Below, piece after piece: positions 11,274 to 25,186 of a stretch of DNA of 64,000 bases (within the stretch, counting starts at the first letter, position 1; each line of letters starts with the position of its first letter). A model generated the notes under the pieces. That model had not been told where the DNA came from. It did no database searches and was given only the letters and a program-made list of their open reading frames with translations. Where the stretch lies: the NCBI RefSeq assembly GCF_000247695.1, contig NW_004624783.1, forward strand, positions 3,555,422 through 3,619,421, written 5' to 3'. Origin of the DNA: Heterocephalus glaber. Its lineage: Eukaryota > Chordata > Mammalia > Rodentia > Bathyergidae. Made by a program: the position numbers and the translations under genes.

Positions 11274-13420
11274 TAAATCTGTGTATTGTGTTGTAGGCTT
11301 AACTACCCTGAATTGACTGTTAATTTTAAGTGGGAAAAATGCTAAGAATATTGGGAGTTCCCAGTTTGTAAGTGCATTTTGCCCTAGATAAAATGTTTCT
11401 TCAGTTTTATCATAGTCTTAAGAAACTTATATTTACTAATCCTATTAATAATCATATTTTTTCATTAGGATTTGAAGCCCTTATCTCAAAGTCAGGGCTA
11501 TGCTCAGTATGTTTCATTACTATAGAAATAAGGAGGAATACATCCTGTTTTTGTTAGTTTACTTAAGAATTAGTCTTTTTCCCTTGCTAAATTACATTTG
11601 CCTTTTGTAAGTGAAACATTTGTACAGTAACATTCGTGCATTTTTATGTAATATTCTTAGGCAGCAGTTTGTTCATACTGTTTATTGAGTCCTGGCAGGA
11701 TGCTTGAAAACTTGTACAAGCTTGCATTTTGGCCCTTCCCTACATGTTGAAATGAAAGCACACATGTTCACATGTTAAAGTGTTGCCAAGCATGCCCAAC
11801 CATCCCCAATTTGCTCACATGGCTGCCTTAAGTTATTTTACGTGCATTCTAATTCAGTGGCCAACAGTTAAATTACCTTGTTCCTTTTGTGAGTGTGCAT
11901 GTCTAAATGCTGGTAATCAACTGTGTTCCTTGAAAATTGATAAATGTGCTCATTAAGGAGAGTTCTTGCTCTTGGCTCTGTTTCACAAGTCACCTCAGCT
12001 AGTGTTTCTGGATGAAGCTGGCAAGAAATACTGTTCAGTGATACAACTGGCTTTATACTTCTTTTCAAGGATTAAGACCTCCATTTTTGGTATGTTAAAC
12101 ATGCATTGTAGGTATTTTACAAGCAAGAACTCAGTTATTTGCTAATTACAATATTCGCACAAGAAAGACCAAGAGCTGCTGCTGTTGTATGGTGGGATTG
12201 GTTTTTTTTGTTGTTGTTGTTTTTTTTTTACACACTGCTATTTGCTCCTCATTTTATCCTCTTGTGCTTCTGCCTACACAAATACTTATTTATTTTTGAG
12301 ACCGATCTGGCTGTGGAGACTCAAGTCTACCAGGCTGCCACTGGCATAGATCTCAACAAAGCTGCCTGCATGAGAGATGCATTCAGTAAGATTTATGATT
12401 AGGATTTTGAAGGTAGCATGCACCTGTTTCGGCTTACAGGATGAAAAATGAATTGCCAATTACTGTCGACATGTTCAGAAACAACACTTCATATGGTAGA
12501 AGCCTGCTCAGCCTGCTTTCTGCTGGGCCCCCAACTAGGAAACCATCAATTCTGGAGAAGGGGCGTGTTGGCAAAGAGGGAAAAAAAAAGGGGGATCCAT
12601 TTCTGATCCCTTTTCATTTTTTGTTTCTTCTGCAAGCTCTGAGTAGGAGGTCAGCCCCTCTCACCTTTGTTTCCCCAGCAGAGATCTTGAACAAGATGAA
12701 GTGATCAAAACCTGGTGCCAGCACATAGTCACAGTCTCATTACTTTGCAAGCTGCACACCCAGATGCTGCTGTTTTTTTGCATCGGGCATCACTGATTTA
12801 CATTCATAACACCTCCATTACAGCTCATTTGGTACTACTTGTTAACCAGTTCAAGTCTTCACTGGGAGAAGAAACCATACAAATCAGTGAAGACTTCACT
12901 GACATACGTTTTTGTCACGTAAATACATCTGTATTATATATTGTGTGTCTAAAACTATAAACAAACAATATTTAAAAATAGATCGGTCTCCTAAATTATG
13001 TGGCATTATAAGCTAGTAATATTAATAATTGCTTTTAAAATGTATTATTAATGTGACACCTTTGCTTTGAAACGCTTAATCATCATTAATAATACACCCA
13101 TTCATCAAGAGTCCATTTGATGCTCTTAAGTTCTGTTGGCATCAAAAATACAGAAATCTAAGTTTGAGTCCCTGTGCTCAAAAGTTTTATTGAAATCATT
13201 GACTCTACTGTGGAGTTGTCAAACTCCAACACAAAAATTACAACTTTTACATTTGTTGAAGAAAAAAACTAAGGGAATCATACTATAAAAGGTCAGGACA
13301 AATGTGGCAGGAAGTTGGGTGAAATATGGGGCCATATGCCTGGACCGTACTTTAAAGGAGTGAAAATACTATGCTTCGGAAGGGAAAGTTTATAGGATAA
13401 AGATTCAATCAAAAGTTCTA

Positions 13421-13513
13421 GGGGCCAGGGATTCAGCTCAGTGGCACCGTGCCTGCCTGGCAAGTGCAGGCTCCTGAGTTTGATCCGTGGTACCGGAAAA
13501 AAAAAAAAAAAGC
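13421..13513 (+). repeat. ID SINE
   Basis: gggccagggattcagctcag followed by ggcaccgtgcctgcctggc, a gtttgatccgtggtaccgg B-box and an A-tail of about 15. The middle region differs from the other copies in the window and looks like another subfamily. Confidence 0.88.
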
Positions 13514-13645
13514 AAACTTCTGCCTACTTGAGGATATACTTTTTTCTACTACCTATCCTATTCTTACTACTAAAATTATACCTTTTAAGTTGCTTATTTT
13601 TTCTAGAAGTCTTCTTTCAAATATACAAATACACTAATTAGGCAC

Positions 13646-14038
13646 TGTGTTAGTTTTTTCTCATTGCTGAGACAACCCGTCTCCCCAGTAACTGGCCCCC
13701 CAAATTAAAGGGGAAGGATTTTTTTAGCTCACAGTTTATAGAAGTTTCAGTCCACGATCTGCTGGCTCCAACACAGAGTAGCACATGGCGGAGGGGCATC
13801 ACAAAGGAGAAACAGTTCATGTCACCCACATGATAGCAAAAGCAACAAGGGACCATAACAGCATCTTTCTGCCCCTTTTATCCCATCCGGACTGCTGGGA
13901 TAAGGACGGTACCAAACCAATCACTTAACAGTGGTTTAGCAACCACATGCCCTTAATCCCAGCATGACACATTCCAAATTCAGCCTCCTCTGAAAAAGCA
14001 TGAGGCATTGGGGGGACATCTAAACACAAGCCATGAGA
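13646..14038 (-). mobile_element. MaLR solo LTR, antisense, with 5-bp target duplication
   Basis: It resembles both LTRs of the element at 57863-59997: ttctcattgctgagaca near the left end, ttagctcacag, catggcggaggggcatcac and ggggggacatctaaacac near the right end. The exact 5-bp ggcac flanks it at 13641-13645 and 14039-14043, as expected for ERVL-MaLR integration. No internal region is attached, so it is a solo LTR left by recombination. No open viral gene is present. Confidence 0.8.
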
Positions 14039-14734
14039 GGCACATATTTGTTGTCTATGTTGGTAACAATTATTATCTTCTGTATCATTATTATATATGT
14101 ATTTTGATATCCACTCAAAAATGAATATGTATTGGCTTGCCATATTAATTGTCTTAGACTTCAGGGACTTCAGAGAATAAGACATGGGAAATTTTAGTAG
14201 TTTTGATTGAAAAGCTGGGGAAGAGAGAGTTCAGGAACAATTTGGTTCTTGGGAGACTGTCAGAAGAAATCTTAGCGCACTGCAAGAGAAGGATCTTCAT
14301 CTTACACCATTGAAGTAGTAATTGTGAATGATTTAGATATCCCCAGCCTTGGCCTGTTTAAATGGTGCCCAAAGAATGCACACGGAATCAAATTTTGCAT
14401 GTTGTTGCAAAGAAATGTGTCAGAGGCAAATTTATAGGGCTTATTTTATATGATTTCTCTGGATGTCCAATCTTTTATGTTTGTAACTCTGAATGCAACA
14501 AGAATATTTAAAATTAGCTCACATTCTAGATAAATTTCCTATTGCTAGTCTGCTTGAAAATAGTAATATTAAGTAAACCTTTTTAAGTATTCTGTCTCCT
14601 TCCCGTTGGATTTTATAACCAATTTTTGCCTCTTGATATCCCCTTTGCAGATTTAGTTGAGAAAGTAAGAATACGAAATTAGTCAATACTATTGGATTTT
14701 TTAAATTATTGAAATAATTTTTTTCTTGATGTAA

Positions 14735-15010
14735 AGCTGACAAAGTTGTAGTTTGGTATTCATCCTTCCCTATTTATCTCTATAAATAGAAATGTTAATG
14801 AACCTAGGTTTTATATTATTTCATATAAAATATGGTGTTATACCACATATATTTTAACTTATATTTATTATAGATACATCCTACCTGGTTAGTACATATA
14901 AATCCAACTCATTTTTTAAAATAGCTGTATAATATCCCCTGGCATTGGTCTCCCATAGTATATTGAACCTTTCCCCTACTAAAAGATATTAAAGTTGTTT
15001 CAAGTGATTT
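14735..15010 (+). repeat. Possible ancient LINE 3' fragment
   Basis: Phrases such as tagctgtataatatcccctg and gaacctttcccctactaaaag resemble an old mammal-wide LINE tail that recurs in eutherian genomes. Divergence is high and the family is inferred from memory only. Confidence 0.35.
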
Positions 15011-15035
15011 TTTTAATGGTTAAAAACCAAAGGGT

Positions 15036-15118
15036 GGGGCTGGGGATTTAGCTCAGTGGTTCCACCGCCTGCTTTGCCAAGCGCAAGGTCCCCAGTTCCA
15101 TCCCTGGTACCAAAAAAA
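15036..15118 (+). repeat. ID SINE
   Basis: Near-consensus ggggctggggatttagctca, gtggttccaccgcctgc, then ttccatccctggtacc with an A8 tail. Same sense as the host gene. Confidence 0.92.
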
Positions 15119-17949
15119 ACCCAAAACACTGCAGTGAAACAAACTTGTAGTTAAACCCTTAGGAACTAGTATGTATTTTCATTCTATAACATTGATGGAG
15201 TTTGAATTAAAACCCACCCTTCCAACTCTGTAGCATTAGGCTACTTAACCACTGGAGCTTCTTTTTGCTGTGTAGGAAATGTATATATGTATAATACCTC
15301 ATTGGGTTATTGCAGGAGTTAATGAAATAATATAGGTGAAACCTAGACAGTTATTAGGTACCCAACCTTATACAGGGTCAGTTTCTTAAAGAATCTAGTA
15401 GGGATGGAATTGTCAAAGCCCAGTTTATTTAACCTTACATATTGTATAACAGTGTGATTCCAAATCCAGCTTTCCAAGACTATTTATTTATTTATTTGCT
15501 TGTTCATTATTTTTTTAAAGGAAGCCTGTTTTATGAAAATTTGAGGCTTTCTTGACTCATGTAATTTAAAAGTACTGCATTTTGGCACAGCCTTTACAGT
15601 TTTTGCTGCTAGTTTGTAATTCCCTAGAGGTGAATTGAAAAGATTAGTGGTAGAACTTTTTCCATTAACTCTAGGAAAAACTACAGGGCAAAAAAATTGT
15701 CCTTTGGCAGAAATGTCAATCCATACCTCTTTTTGAGCATTTGGAAACTAAAGCACTGAGAAGCTGATTTAATAGGAGAATTGAAAACCAAAATGTATAC
15801 ACATCTTCACCTTTTCTGACGACAAGACGAATGAAAAATACATTCTCAGAACTTGATGATGCAGAGAAAATAAGATTGTTGCTCCAGAGAGTGCATTAAG
15901 GCTGAGATCTTTAAAAGATTTGAGTGCTAAGCTTTTGGAGAAAGGCTGCTCCATTCTTATTAATGATACATCTATTTGTACTTAGTGCCATAAAATTTCC
16001 CATTTGTATGATGGAGTATCTAGGAAGTAGATTTAAGAAAAAGGGAAAGTTAATAGTAGCGGTAGCAACTACCAAAAAATACGCTCATTGGTTCGTGTTT
16101 GTGGTTGTTGGTCTTCCTGAATTTTTCTTTTTAACTTATCAAGACTTCTCTTAGTTTTTTTATTCTGTAATGTCAATATAATTATAATGATATAATGAAT
16201 ATCCACATGTGCAAATTTTTTTATTGGATATAATACTTATACAGCTATATTTCATATAACGCAGTGGACTTACTCTAGCAAGCTACTGCTTATCCCCCCC
16301 ACTATATGATGTAGTTCTCTACATCTATTAAAATGATGTTAGTAATAGGGATGTCATCCAAGAATTATGTGAGGTCGATTCATGTTCTTTGCACATCTTA
16401 AGCAGTCAGTAGTTAGCTAATTATTATTTTCATCAATAGTTCAAGTTTCTATTAAGCGAATTTTGTGCTTTTAATTGATGCCCATCATATCTAATCTAAT
16501 GTATATTTCCCCAGAGGACAATTCCTGGATATAATAAAATTGCAATTGAAAATATACTATGCCACTAAAAGTTTGTATTTAAAGACAAATGTTTTCTGTC
16601 AAATCATTAACCAACAGTTAGCAATACTACTCAAAACTAATTATATTTTAGCATGTAGAATAAGAACTACATAATGTAGTTTAAAATGCATCTGAAATAC
16701 TGTGCTCAGATAAATGCTATTATTAGTTCAAGGTGTAGTTCTCACCTAATACCTTGTTTATACCTAATTTACACCTAATACCTATTTATTTGAGATTGTG
16801 GGCAATGATGGGTTGGTGGTCATTAATGAACAAGAAGATTCTTCTTAAAATTTGTCTTAAAGTCAGTTGCTTGGCACTTGGACCATATTTTTTCCCAGAA
16901 ATAAAAATGACACTTGTGATTAAGTGTCTAGGTTAGTCCTTAAAAGTCTGTTTAGCCCATTTGTTTACAACTAAGAATGGAGGTTGGGGACAGTGAAGAA
17001 GCAAAAAGAGAAACGACAGTGAAGTTGTGTATGTGTGATTATATTTGCATGTGTGTGTTAAAACCACATTCTGGATTTAGAAGGCTTTACTAACCTAGTC
17101 ACCGGAATAGGTATATTCCTACAATAAAGAACTGCAGAAGCCTCAGAAAGAACTCCCTCCCTATCTCCTAGCCCATCCTGTAGTTTTTAAACATTTTTAA
17201 TTGGCAGTTAGTAGGATCCTATTTTCAGATGAAATCTTGTGTAGACCTCTAATACTAACAACTGATTATAAACAATTTTATTAGTATAACTATGGTTTTT
17301 GAGCTATTTACAACCTTTGCTTATTATAGAAAACAATGAAGCTTATTTTCATGAATACAGCATTTAATAATTAGGGGCTAAGGATGACAGCTTTTGTCTT
17401 ATTTCAGCCTCAGCATCCAAATTTATTTACTTGATTACACTGTTGTGTTAATCCTGATTTGCAGTGATAAGTAGTGGCAAATGATTATAGTTTTTTTTAA
17501 AACAGCTTGTCTTACAGTCACAAGATACTCATCCATCAGTCCAATCTATATGATTAAAAGCAAAATAAGTTTCTGCTTCAAAGCTGAATAATTGACAGTA
17601 TCTAATAAATCATAATATAGAAGTTGGGATAAACATCCAAAACTTACAATATTAAGCCACCATATCAAAATAACCTTTGACACCTTCTTCCTGCACTTTA
17701 GTGCTCATTCATTAAAAAGAACACATGCTGCCTGCCCCATCTTGCTTTTGTTCATGTTTTCCATACATAACCTAGGATACCTTTCTTTCTGTTTTTCCTC
17801 ACGATGAACTCCTCCATTTATCAAGACCTCTCGTATGTTAATTTGTTTTCCCTGCGGAATCTTTTTCAATGCCTCCATTTATTTATTTACCTTTCTTTTT
17901 CTCTTTCTTTCACACCACAATTAATTGTTATCTCTATGTTTGTATAACT

Positions 17950-18028
17950 CCAGCAGTACTTGGGCATTGAATCCAGGACCTTGCATGTGCTAGGCAAGTG
18001 CTCTGCCCTTCAGCCACATCTTCAGCCC
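17950..18028 (-). repeat. ID-type SINE, antisense
   Basis: The reverse complement reads ggctgaagatgtggctgaag, gcagagcacttgcctagcac, then atgcaaggtcctggattcaatg. This is the older ID form with GAGCACTTGCCTAGCA. Confidence 0.82.
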
Positions 18029-18351
18029 TGAAGCATTTCTTACAGCCTATTTTGTATCACAGTTGCCTGTTCCCATCTCTGTTCCCCAGGGTGAGCCCTA
18101 TGAGGCATGAGTTGTACCTCTACAGTGCAGTTGCACTCTGATAAGAGCCCAATTAATATCAATATTATTGTTTACTAAACTGAACTGAACTCAAAACTGT
18201 CATGTTCCTCAGTTTAGGCTCCCAGTATTTTTATTCTGAAGTAAAATTACCAGACTGGAGAGCTTGAAGAACCCATTGTCGTGGTCATACATCTAGTTGC
18301 AGTGTATGTTGCAGTGTTATGTCATTCCCAGATCATCTGAGGCTTTTTTTT

Positions 18352-18437
18352 GGTGTGTGTGTGTGAGTGTGTGTGTGTTTCTGTCTGTCTGTCTGTGTGT
18401 GTCTGTGTCTGTCTGTGGTTTGGTTTGGTTTGTTTGA
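18352..18437. repeat. (TG)n/(TCTG)n microsatellite
   Basis: An interrupted GT run passes into TCTG and then GGTTT units. It borders a short antisense B1 fragment (about 18433-18462). Confidence 0.85.
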
Positions 18438-18568
18438 GACAGGGTCTCGCTATGTACCAGCCAATATGTAGCAGGAACAAAATTGACATCAAAGTGGTCT
18501 GACTGCAGAGCACCCAGGTTTTTAATCTACTCTATACTCTTAATTTGTGGGTGTGCATATGTGTGTGT

Positions 18569-18677
18569 TTTGAGACAGGGATGTAGTATTTTCCAGGCTA
18601 GCCTTGCACTCACAGTGATCCTCCTGTCTCAGCCTCCCAAGTGCTGGGATTATGAGCTTGCACCACCACACCTCGCC
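18569..18677 (-). repeat. B1 SINE (7SL-derived), antisense
   Basis: On the + strand: ttttgagacagggatgtag, ccaggctagccttgcactc, agtgatcctcctgtctcag, then cctcccaagtgctgggatta and caccaccacacctcgcc. This is the reverse complement of a B1. A second partial B1, cut off at about 18462, lies 110 bp to the left. Confidence 0.9.
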
Positions 18678-20163
18678 TTAAAACTTCTTGAGGGAAAGAA
18701 TTTTATTATGCTTATAGATTTTCCCTTGAAACTTGCACGCATACTGCACTTGGGAAATACATGTTGAAATTAGATGCATTCAGCAAACTACAGGCCTGTG
18801 GCTATGTTGCTATTTCTTTCCAGCCTAATGGTGTGATTTATCTAGCTGTTGATGGCCTTTATTACAGGCCACTAATACAGGGTTGATTTTTGTTGGACAC
18901 TATCTAATTGCCAGAGTTCATCGGCAATATATGCTCCATAGAAGCGGGGCTTTCCTCTTGACAGTATCAGTAGAGTACAGTAGTACTGTAACAAAATTCA
19001 ATGTATGATGGAGGATTATTTATTAGATTAAGGTCTGTCATTGATTAGAAATTCCTTCATTTTAGATTTCTGTATAGTGTGAATTTTTGTCAAGGAAAAG
19101 ATTCTTGGTACTTGAAAACTTTTTGGCTTTTGTTATTCACTTCTGTTGATGTAGACAGCATACATATATATTTTTTACAAAACCAAAGTGCATCTCATTA
19201 ACATTTACCAGTTGAACCTGAAAACACATGATATCTTCAAGTCGGGTAACTCTACCAAGAATGCCAATTAAACACTGTATAACAAGTCTACCTTCCCTGT
19301 GAGGTCTCTATTGCCTGCAGAATGAATCTGAATTAAATTTGATTATAGGCATTTTCTTAGCAAGGTACTGATGGGACCAATGGATAGAGGAGAAAACTCC
19401 TGTGTACTTTAAGAAAATGCTAAGTGAGCCATTCCTTTTTTGGCTCAATTAAAACTGTACTGATTGTCAAGTCCCATTGACCCAGTGGGTCACTACTGTG
19501 CACACATTAGCAGCAGCCCCACTGTAATGTGAGCTGTCTTGCCACATCATGGACACATTTATGAAGATTGATAACAGCAAAGGTTCAGTGTTAACTTTTA
19601 TTGTCAGGCAAGCTGTACAAGTAACTGTTGGGTATTGGCTTTTGCTTTGATTTATGAAAAGGTTCCCACATGAAGAAGATATCATATTAAAGCATTACTG
19701 CTGGCAGCAATGTCATTAGATGCAGTTGTAACTACAGCATATAATAACTAACTCTAATTAGGCTCATTACCCGTTCTTGCTGTCTTCAGTACTAGGAATG
19801 GACTAGAGCCTCTAAGCAATACTGTGTCCTCTCCAAGGAATGGGTGACTAGCTTGCCCTTGGGTTAGCAAGTGTCTCCAAAGGTTTCCCCATAACAGCAG
19901 CCAGGAGTGTGATGCTAATCATCTAAGAGAATCATTAACTAGTGGGCAGAATGGTCCAGTTATCCCCAGGTGACAGTGGTGGAGTCATTACCTGTTGGCT
20001 TTGCCTGAGGACACGTGTGACTCACTTTTCCACACAAACCCCAGAGGTGAAAGGAGTCTGAGATTCTGGCTTCTGAATAGCTATAGTAAGTGGCTCTTCT
20101 AGAAAATGGCACCTATTCTTGCTCAATAGGACTTTTGTCCCCAAGGAGAATAGTCACTGCCTA

Positions 20164-20177
20164 TTTTTTTTTTTTTT
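20164..20177. repeat. Poly-T tract
   Basis: A run of about 14 T in otherwise unannotated intron; no retroelement body is recognised beside it. Confidence 0.6.
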
Positions 20178-23100
20178 GTCTCAATACGCTGTAGTATAGT
20201 GGAGTGTCTTTGATAGGCTAAAAACTTTCCTTCTCCTTGAAATCTTTGTTTGGTCTCACTAGTTCTTGTGTCTTAATATGTGGAATGGCAGCTGTCTTTT
20301 CCTCTAAGCAAATGTAATTGTGAGCAAAGGCTCTGTTTCTCATGGACACATACATTATGAGCAATGCCAAAAATAATTTTAAAAGCCAGGACCCTTAGAA
20401 AATTACTGCCCTCCATAAAGCTGCTTTCTCCAACCAGCATTTGTTTAGAGCTGGTTGTTGGGTGAGGGATAAGCGTGTATATGTAAAGAAATTGCCACTT
20501 TTCTTTTGGGTTCCAGGTGTAGACAGAGATACTTTTTGTGTCTCTCTGCCTTGTGTCCCTCTGCCATTTTAGTCATAATTGAACCTACCTCCAGTTTAAT
20601 ATTTCAAATTGTTTTGAGACTTTTATATGCCATTGATTTAGTCAAATGCTAGCAAGGTTTTGCTGTTCTCTGATCTTTTGTTACTTTCTTTGTGGTGATC
20701 CTTTGTGCAAGTGTGGGAGACAGTGTTTTCACAAGCAGTAGAATGAAAGAATATGGACAGAAGCATACATCAGCTATTACTGGGAGCAGAATGTGGCCCT
20801 AGCCCAAGCAGGCTGCACCTAATAGCCTCTTGCCGCTTGGAAGGCTTCTGTTGTTGAGATGGCTTGGAGCAGTCAGGCAAGCCCCTGCCATAGAAGAAGC
20901 ACAGTGGCAGTTGGGGAGAATCACATTTGGCCCACCCTGGCAGTAAGACAGTGCCCAGGAAGCTCTGATCTCTGATTTGGGGGAGCCAAATTATGAAGGC
21001 TGGATGTGAGATGATATCATTAAGGGCTTTCTGGAGAGAGAGTGCAATTAAATATGAAGCCAAATGAACAAGGGTGTTGATGTATGGAGAAGGAGCTCCT
21101 CAAATGCTCATGAAGGCTATCTAGTGATTGTCATGAAACATTCTTTTAAACACATACTTTTAAAAGGGGTGAATCTGAACCTCCAACTTGCTTTAAACAT
21201 AGGCATAGTTAAGACAAAGACTTAAACATTAATAGAGCCCCGTTCTTTTCTTCCAGGAAGAGCAGATATAGACTGCTAAACCCAGATGATTTTTCATTAT
21301 TTTGCTTCCCTTTTCGTGGGATGTGGAATGAGTCAGAAAGGAGCATTATTTGGTCTCCTTCTTACTCTTAGAAATCTTGGTTTTGTATGGGAAAGTGCTT
21401 ATTAGAAAAGAGCCAAACCTCATGAATTTCAACATCACAAAATGCTCAGCCTTAACTGTAGGACCATAGGAAAGTGCAAAACCAAGAGAGCCAACCTGAT
21501 GCCAAAGCTAAAACACTGAGGAAAAGCTTATTTGCAAGGGAAGCTGAATAAATTTTGTTTCAGACATCAGCTCCACTTGGTTGTAGTGGCTCCCTGGGGC
21601 ATTTTGTTGAGAAAGATTCTGAGACACAGGCTCTGCCTGAAAATGCGTCAGGATTGATGAGTGATGTCTGTCACTGATACAATCTAAGAGAGTTGGCATT
21701 TTTCTTTATATTTCCTATTTGTACCTTAGAATCATATATAAGTATCTGCTTACCCCATAATTAATAGTGCCTAAACCAGAAATAGGAAATATGGGATGGA
21801 GGGGCAGGGAAGGAGGGCTGAAAGGCTGTATAATACAGTATCAATATCTGTTGTCAGTCCTCTTTTCACCTTTTCTCCTACCAGCAGGCTTGGTGAAATG
21901 AAATGCTCAAAATAAGACTTTTATTTTGCTACCTCTTGTCCTAATATGGCTCCTAATAGGAGAACCTGTTACTTCTTACTTATTTCATGAGACCTGAGCA
22001 CCAGTGAAGCTGTGACTACCATTTCAGGTCCTTAAAAGATAATCGGGATAGAAATAACTGTTGGTAAAACATCCTTCATGACCAGTCATACCTTCATGGC
22101 CATAGTCTTTTTCATAAGAGAATATATTAACATCCCACTGTGCTTAGCATTTAATACATGCGATGATATTGACCTTTAGGACATTTCAGAAAGAGCTTCA
22201 TGGCGAGAAGTCATAGTTTACAAGTAGGGAAAATAAGACCTTAGTCAAGTGACCTCTACCCTAAATACTGGAATTAGGAAAAGCTCCATCTGCTAAGCAC
22301 TTCTTCCTTCAGTCTAAGCGTTGGTGCTTTCTAGTGGTAGAATCTGATGGTATTTGGTAGAAATTAGTGTTATAATTCATTTATCATCCTGTTGAAAAGT
22401 TTTGATAAAAACCCTGTTGCTTTGTTTCCTTATATGTGATTGTGATAAAAATCAGCTCATTAATATATTCAGTTTGATAGCCAAACCTTTAACTGAAATC
22501 ATAATTCCAAGCATCACCTGAGAACTTCCTCTTTCAGGGTTGTTCATCCCAAACTCAAACTGGAGTGGCTGGCCATTGTCAACCAGTTTGACAATTTATG
22601 TTAATCCAATTAGGCATATAAGTCTAAAGAAGCTATTTTATGGCCTGCTATATAGCCACAGCCATTATATACCTCTTAACCATAAGATGTGATATAGCAA
22701 AGTTCCCAGTTTTACAAGCTTTTTACATAATCATTTAGCAATATGCAATTAAGTTCTGAATAGTAATCAATCCACAAGTATCATGGTTTTATTATATGTT
22801 TAGCCCCAGGTTCTCATTCAGCCTTTATAAAACCCACTCATTCCAGCCCAGGGAAGCCCATCTTTAACATTTACCTGAGTTTTCTTGGCATCCAGCCATG
22901 GTACATGTGTCACAGAAAGGAGAATTCTTTCAGTCTCTCCTCTTCCTCCATCCCTTCTTGTGGACTGAACTATGGGGCCCTGACAATCAATACTGTCATA
23001 GGCTAGCCATCTAAAACCATCTGAAATGAAATCATCATTAGTACTTTCATACTTCTCCCTATTGCTTCTGAATGACCTTTAGTGGTTAAAGCTTTTCAAG

Positions 23101-23867
23101 GTGGAGTAGAGGAGAGGACAGACCTCATTGTGTGAACCAACTGAAATCATACCCAGCATTTTAATTAACACTGGCACTTCTAGGCCTCCTGCTGAGGTCT
23201 GCCAGCTTGACTTTACAAAATAACATTTATGACCCTAAAGATACAGAAACTCACTGAAAGACTGAAAACCAGTCTCTGGCCTGCTTGAATACTGGTTTAA
23301 TGGCAATAGAACTTTAACTGTGTGGAGTTTATTATTCTTGAAATGCCCAACTTATTTTAGACAGGATTGTGCTAGTATGGAAGCAAATTAAAGCAGTTTG
23401 CCATCAATTCCCTTGAGTTCCCCTCACTGCCTAGTCACAAGTAGAAGCCGTACCACCAGCAGTGGGCAAATCTGTGCCAAGTGTAATTACTTCCAATACA
23501 ATTCCATTTGTTCATAGGGAGGACTGTTGCTCCCCATGAGAACTTAGTTGAGGGAAGAAAAGGTATATAGGTTTAGGGTAATTATGTGCCACATGCTGGA
23601 GGTTTGATTTTAACATGAATACAGCTTTTTAATCTTTTATCAAAAATACATACAGCAACTATCTTTCAAGACCACCTGGCCACTATGGGCCCCTTCCATT
23701 ATGTAAACAGTCACCATCCTTCAAACAGACTATATTTTAAAACTTGGCTTTTAAGTTGGCTGCTTGAAAGTAGACACACACCTTTCTTCAGAAATAAGTT
23801 GATGAACTAATTAGATTGGGTCCCAGAATAACCTGTGGAAATTATTAGTTGAAATTATAATATTACC

Positions 23868-24075
23868 AGCTAGCATTTATTAAAATCTTACTCTATGCCC
23901 AGCATTGTGTTGAGTTTGAATATTATCTTACTAATTAATATTCCTAACGATCTTAAATTATAGTAACTGATGGGAAAGTTGCACCTTAGAGAGATTAAGC
24001 AGCTTTCCTAAGCTTCTTTAACTAGCGAAAGGTAGAGTCCATGTGGCAGATCCTGTGTTTTAACCATCACAGGAA
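23868..24075 (-). repeat. MIR SINE, antisense
   Basis: It shows the reverse-complement MIR layout: a tactctatgcccagcattgtg-like block, tattcctaacgatcttaaat, a region equivalent to gatgaggaaactgaggc (here gatgggaaagttgcacc), and agagattaagcagctttcc. Ancient and diverged. Confidence 0.65.
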
Positions 24076-24309
24076 ATGGCTAAAATATAAGTAGCAACTA
24101 TTCCAGAACCTAACCAATTTTGGTTATACTACTATATTGGGAAACTCATTCCCAGTTCCAGTTTGGATGTTAAAAATGTTTGTTTCTCCAGTGTAATTTG
24201 GCCACTGTTCATTACAGGTCCACCTCCCACTCCCCACCTCACCCACGCAAACTGTGCAGTGACGTGTGGAGAAGGGTCCCCCAGTGGCTTCAGATGGGGA
24301 GAGGCCTGA

Positions 24310-25186
24310 GCAGCCTCTGCTGTTTGGTGGACATTATGCCAGGCACTGGGAATACTGTGGTAACGCAAACAGATGTGATTCCTGCCATCTTGGAACTTGT
24401 AGTCTAATTGGAGAAATGACCTACATAACTTAACAATGGTAATTATAAAAAGTACTATCAAGTGCTATGAGACCATGTATCATGGGAATCATCTGTGAGT
24501 GTTCAGAGGCAACCTCTCATAAGGCTGAAATCTGGGGCTAAAATAGTAGGCACCAGGGGAAGTATAAAGGAGCCAGTATATGTTAAGAACCTACACAAAG
24601 AGCTTAACTTCAGGATTCTGAAGGGAAACAGAGTGTAGAAAAGTGTATTAGAGAGATTAAGGTAGGGGTGACATCTTGTAGGACCTAATAGGACATAATC
24701 ATTACTTTGGGATTTTATTCCAAGAAAAATGGAAAGTCTTTGAAGGGCTAGAGTGGTAACCTAGAAGTTATAAGATCAAATTTGTCATTTAAAAGAGCAC
24801 TCCAATTATCTCTTTGTTAATGAATTGCAATAAAGATGAGGGTGGGGAACTGAGGGAACTATTAAAAAAATAGGCAGGTGGTTATGGTGGTTTGGAGTAG
24901 AATAAGAGGTGGAGACAAATGAGTTGATTTCCAGATCCATCTAGATGTTTAATTGACAAGACTTGATGGTCGATTGGAAATTGGGAATGAGGGAAAGTGG
25001 GATGTGAAGGACTCCTTGATTTGGGATGCCCATTTGTTGAAATGGGGAAGAAAGAACAAATTGAAGTCAGGGAAAGAATTGAATTCAGTTTCAAAGATGT
25101 GGCACCTATAAGACCTGTAGTGTAAATAGCAGTAGGAAGCACTTTATGAGAGGACTGGGCTAGAGATACAAATTTGATAGCTGCCA
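24310..25186 (-). repeat. L2 LINE fragment, antisense (left half, split by L1)
   Basis: It begins with tgccaggcactgggaatac, the reverse complement of the L2 3' end, followed by a diverged L2 body. The ORF at 24882-25187 on the - strand (ISTNGHPKSRSPSHPTF...) is consistent with decayed L2 coding sequence. It is interrupted by the L1 at 25187-25990 and appears to continue to the right. Confidence 0.55.
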
